Source: an uncultured Peptostreptococcaceae bacterium (lineage in GTDB: Bacteria; Bacillota; Clostridia; Peptostreptococcales; Anaerovoracaceae). Taken from it: DNA of 64,000 nt. Position numbers and translations under genes: made by a program. The stretch is from contig CAJOKT010000005.1 in NCBI GenBank assembly GCA_905235115.1, forward strand, positions 1 through 64,000. Direction: 5' to 3'. Of the stretch, positions 60,937-64,000 are shown in pieces; position 1 is the first letter of the stretch; the number at the start of each line of letters is the position of its first letter. A model generated the notes under the pieces. That model was not told the origin of the DNA, ran no database searches, and saw only the letters and a program-made list of their open reading frames with translations.

Positions 60937-62346
60937 ATGAGACTGGGTTACGATCTTACAATTGAACAGGTCCAGAAGCTGACCATGACTCCGGAACTTA
61001 TTCAGGCCATTCAGATCCTGCAGTACAATTCTCAGGAGCTGGAGGAGTTTGTGTCCAGAGAACTGATGGAGAATCCTCTTCTGGAGCAGACAAAGCCTGA
61101 GGAGGAGCCGGGAGAGGAGCAGACACGGGACGATGACAGGGATGACATCGACTTTGAAGAGCTCAGGGAGAAGATGCTGGACGCAGGCTATGACGATGTG
61201 AGCTACGCTCAGTGGAAGGAGAAGCCTGCGGAGGATCAGCCGATCACATTCGATCAGTACACCTCAAGGGATGAGACTCTTTCAGATCATCTCATGATGC
61301 AGGTGGGTCTTTCAAACCTGAACGCCAGGGAGATGAAGATCGGAAGGTTTCTTGTGGACGCGCTGGACGACAACGGCTATCTTACTATGGAGACCGGTCA
61401 GGTGGCTGAAGTGTTCGGCACAGATGAAGAAGAGGTGGAGAAGGTCCTTAAGGTCATCCAGGGGTTCGACCCTGTGGGCATAGGCGCAAGGAGCCTCAAG
61501 GAGTGTCTTTTGATCCAGCTTGATGAGGTGGAGGATGACTTTCCCAAGGAGAGCATCAGGTTCATAATATGCAACTTCCTCAAGGAACTGGGTGACAATC
61601 ACATCCAGGAGATCTCCAGAAATACCGGACTTACTCCGAAACAGGTGCAGGCTGTGGCTGACTTCATAAGGACGCTGGATCCCAAGCCGGGCAGAGCTTT
61701 TTCCTCCGGGGAGCAGCTCAAGTATGTGATACCGGATATCATCGTAGAGGAGATGGACGGAGGATTCGAACTTGTCACCAACGATGACGCAGAGCCTCAT
61801 CTGATGGTGAGCCAGTACTATCTGGACATGGCCAGAGACAACAAGAACGATGAAGAAGTACAGAAGTATTTGAGCGACAAGTACAAGTCTGCTCTCTGGC
61901 TGATAAAAAGCATCGATCAGAGAAAGCAGACCATATATAACGTGGCGAAGGCTGTAATGGAACGCCAGAAGGAGTTCTTAAGAAAAGGAGAGAAATTCCT
62001 TACTCCCATGACTCTGAAGCAGATCGCGGAAGAGGTGGGCGTCCACGAGTCCACAGTAAGCCGCTCCATAAACGGTAAATATATCGAGACCCCAAGGGGA
62101 GTCTATGAACTGAGATATTTCTTCTCCTCCGGGGTGGGCAGCAAGGAGGGGATCGGAGTCTCTTCCAACTCCATAAAAAAGATGATCAGGGAGCTCATAT
62201 CTGAGGAGAATCCCAGGAGTCCCATGTCCGATCAGGACATCATGGATATGCTGAACCGAAGGGACATCGAGATATCAAGGCGCACGGTGGCCAAATACCG
62301 TGAAAGCATGAACATACCGTCTTCCTCCAAAAGGAGACGTTATTGA
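60937..62346 (+). CDS. rpoN: RNA polymerase sigma-54 factor
   Basis: The 469-residue sigma-54 has the Gln/Leu-rich activator-interacting region I (QVQKLTMTPELIQAIQILQ), an acidic region II, the core-binding domain, the HTH (TLKQIAEEVGVHESTVSRSI) and the RpoN box (SRRTVAKYR) near the C-terminus. It needs AAA+ activators, and the only one in the window (3904-4965) is a pseudogene. In Firmicutes sigL/rpoN often lies before the glycolytic cluster, as here. Confidence 0.96.
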   Translation: MRLGYDLTIEQVQKLTMTPELIQAIQILQYNSQELEEFVSRELMENPLLEQTKPEEEPGEEQTRDDDRDDIDFEELREKMLDAGYDDVSYAQWKEKPAEDQPITFDQYTSRDETLSDHLMMQVGLSNLNAREMKIGRFLVDALDDNGYLTMETGQVAEVFGTDEEEVEKVLKVIQGFDPVGIGARSLKECLLIQLDEVEDDFPKESIRFIICNFLKELGDNHIQEISRNTGLTPKQVQAVADFIRTLDPKPGRAFSSGEQLKYVIPDIIVEEMDGGFELVTNDDAEPHLMVSQYYLDMARDNKNDEEVQKYLSDKYKSALWLIKSIDQRKQTIYNVAKAVMERQKEFLRKGEKFLTPMTLKQIAEEVGVHESTVSRSINGKYIETPRGVYELRYFFSSGVGSKEGIGVSSNSIKKMIRELISEENPRSPMSDQDIMDMLNRRDIEISRRTVAKYRESMNIPSSSKRRRY

Positions 62347-62382
62347 ACCATTAACGCATTATTAGCATAAGGAGTATCGATA

Positions 62383-63567
62383 ATGAAAAAGACTGTTGAA
62401 GATGTGAAGTGGGAGGGCAAAACAGCCCTGGTGAGAGTTGATTTCAACGTTCCTTTAAAAAACGGCGTGATCACTGACGACAGGAGGATAACCGCTGCGC
62501 TTCCCACCATTGAGTACCTTGCAGGGCATGGCGCAAAGGTGGTGCTCATGTCCCACCTCGGAAGACCTGAGGGAGAGCCGAAGCCTGAATTCACTCTGAA
62601 ACCGGTGGCAGACAGACTTAGTGAGCTCCTTCAGAAAGATGTGATATTCTGCCCCTCTGATATCGTGGTGGACGACAAGGTGAAGGATACTGCCAAGGCC
62701 CTTGAACCGGGGCAGGTGATGCTTCTTGAGAACGTCCGCTACCGCAGGGAAGAGACCAGGAACGGGGCGGATTTCGCAAAAGAACTGGCCTCCCTCGGAG
62801 ACGTCTTCGTAAATGACGCCTTCGGAACAGCCCACAGAGCCCATGCTTCCACAGCGGGTATTGCTGACTACATCCCATGCGTTTCCGGATATCTCATCGA
62901 GAAGGAGGTCAAGTTCCTGGGTGACACCCTTGAAGATCCCGACAGACCTTTCGTGGCCATCATGGGCGGCGCTAAGGTGGGTGACAAGATCCCGGTGATC
63001 AGGAACCTGCTTAAGAAGGTGGATTACCTTCTCATCGGCGGCGGCATGACATATACCTTCTACAAGGCCCAGGGCCTTGAGACCGGCAAGTCCATAATCG
63101 ATGAGGAGAACGTGGAACTTGCAGGCAAGCTTCTTGAAGAGGCCGGGATGCTGGGCGTGAAGCTGATGCTTCCCCTGGATTCCGTATGCGCCAAAGAATT
63201 TGCCAATGATGCGGAGCGCGGAGTCTTCAAAGCTGAGGCTATGCCTGCTGACATGATGGGACTGGACATCGGACCTGAGACCGTGGAAGCTTACAGGAAG
63301 GTCATCGAGACAGCTGCCACGATCGTCTGGAACGGACCTCTGGGAGTCTTCGAAATGGATAATTTCGCAGAAGGCACCAGAAAGATCGCAGAAGCCCTGG
63401 CAGAGTCCAAGGCTGTCACAGTCATCGGCGGAGGCGACTCAGCAGCGGCAGTGGAGAAATTCGGCCTTGCAGACAAGATGACCCATATTTCCACAGGAGG
63501 CGGCGCATCCCTGGAATTCCTTGAGGGAAAGGTGCTCCCGGGCGTGGCCGTGATAGAGGATAAATAG
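62383..63567 (+). CDS. pgk: Phosphoglycerate kinase
   Basis: It transfers phosphate from 1,3-bisphosphoglycerate to ADP. The 394-residue protein has [71 protein letters not shown] and [15 protein letters not shown]. It starts 36 bases after rpoN. Here pgk precedes gap, the reverse of the usual cggR-gap-pgk order, and cggR is absent. Confidence 0.98.
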   Translation: MKKTVEDVKWEGKTALVRVDFNVPLKNGVITDDRRITAALPTIEYLAGHGAKVVLMSHLGRPEGEPKPEFTLKPVADRLSELLQKDVIFCPSDIVVDDKVKDTAKALEPGQVMLLENVRYRREETRNGADFAKELASLGDVFVNDAFGTAHRAHASTAGIADYIPCVSGYLIEKEVKFLGDTLEDPDRPFVAIMGGAKVGDKIPVIRNLLKKVDYLLIGGGMTYTFYKAQGLETGKSIIDEENVELAGKLLEEAGMLGVKLMLPLDSVCAKEFANDAERGVFKAEAMPADMMGLDIGPETVEAYRKVIETAATIVWNGPLGVFEMDNFAEGTRKIAEALAESKAVTVIGGGDSAAAVEKFGLADKMTHISTGGGASLEFLEGKVLPGVAVIEDK

Positions 63568-63634
63568 TATGTTTTGCGCCGGAATATCCGGTGAGAACGT
63601 ACACGACATACATATTAAGGATAGGAGAAAAAAC

Positions 63635-64000
63635 ATGATCACAGTTGCAATCAACGGATTCGGAAGGATCGGCAGACTTGCCTTCAGAAAAGTTTTCGAC
63701 GACAAAGACATCAAGATAGTTGCGATCAACGACCTGACTGAGCCCGCTATGCTGGCCCATCTTCTCAAGTACGACTCTGTGCAGGGAAAATACGCAGGGC
63801 ACACGGTGACCTGGGACGACGAGTCCATAACCGTGGATGATTTCAGGATCCCGGTATACAAGGAGCCGGACGCCTCCAAACTTCCATGGAAGGAACTGGA
63901 CGTGGACGTCGTCCTGGAGTGCACAGGCTTCTACACATCCAAAGCTAAATCCCAGGCGCACATCGATGCCGGCGCCAAGAAGGTCCTGATATCCGCACCG
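63635..64000 (+). CDS. gap: Glyceraldehyde-3-phosphate dehydrogenase (5' part, cut by the window end)
   Basis: The first 122 residues are visible: the NAD fold [36 protein letters not shown], and [20 protein letters not shown] followed by KKVLISAP. The catalytic Cys lies beyond the window. ATG 63635 follows AGGAG. The 67-base gap after pgk contains a CCGGAATATCCGG inverted repeat and no terminator T tract, so co-transcription is likely. Confidence 0.97.
   Translation, partial: MITVAINGFGRIGRLAFRKVFDDKDIKIVAINDLTEPAMLAHLLKYDSVQGKYAGHTVTWDDESITVDDFRIPVYKEPDASKLPWKELDVDVVLECTGFYTSKAKSQAHIDAGAKKVLISAP

Overview
The window looks like chromosome from an anaerobic, low-complexity-genome Bacillota of class Clostridia. 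Supporting this are Firmicute gene orders (nudF-xer-rplS, priA-def-fmt-rsmB-stp-prkC-rsgA-rpe, comEC-holA, ruvCAB-queA), a tryptophan T-box, a PASTA kinase, CWB2 cell-wall anchoring repeats, RpoN, QueH, an M16C protease and a moderate GC content near 50 %. I cannot place it to genus. Promoters mostly show textbook -35/-10 boxes with 16-18 base spacers, and most start codons carry AGGAGG-like ribosome binding sites.

Layout. Bases 1-1540 are an AT-rich accessory patch: the 3' end of an unidentified gene, two orphan copies of its 36-base 3' coding segment, a small acidic protein gene, and a frameshifted glycine-zipper gene. A 5'-nucleotidase-like metallophosphatase follows. Bases 3260-4970 are a graveyard with a cas1-like relic, a decayed array of about six 53-base tandem repeats, and a broken sigma-54-dependent activator gene. 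Next come a FeoB-associated/HMA metal-binding membrane protein, an M16C metalloprotease, a probable structured minus-strand RNA, a cytosolic LytS-type kinase with its response regulator, tRNA-Glu(CTC), a YprB-type nuclease, NudF, a Xer-family protein with a degraded active site, and rplS.

Bases 15353-20945 form one overlapping gene block that mixes the shikimate pathway (aroF, aroA, aroQ) with the nickel-pincer nucleotide (NPN) cofactor pathway (larE, larB, larC). AroQ and a shortened LarE are one fused polypeptide. No larA (the apo-racemase) is present in the window. rpmB, tdk, a large secreted glucosaminidase with CWB2 repeats, wecB and a TIGR01212 radical SAM gene follow.

Bases 27263-39287 are a long plus-strand housekeeping run: queH, priA, def, fmt, rsmB, the PP2C/PASTA-kinase pair, rsgA, rpe, an NhaC-type antiporter and an M20 peptidase. 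An AT-rich insert at 39330-40916 holds a secreted-protein pseudogene with two in-frame stops plus a small membrane protein. A class A penicillin-binding protein and comEC then diverge from overlapping promoters. holA, an EamA permease, recN/argR (minus), ruvC (apparently leaderless) with ruvA, ruvB and queA, and trmL follow.

The last part has a Trp T-box controlling a TrpB2-type tryptophan synthase beta chain, then hom, a SEC-C protein, an acyl-CoA synthetase, a FabG-like reductase, rpoN, pgk and the start of gap. The most novel signals are the AroQ-LarE fusion inside a shikimate/NPN operon, the Xer protein lacking most catalytic residues, the repeated coding tail at the left end, the cas1 relic beside tandem repeats, an unassigned structured RNA, and a recurrent CGCAAAA/TTTTGCG word in several reading frames, on both strands and between genes.
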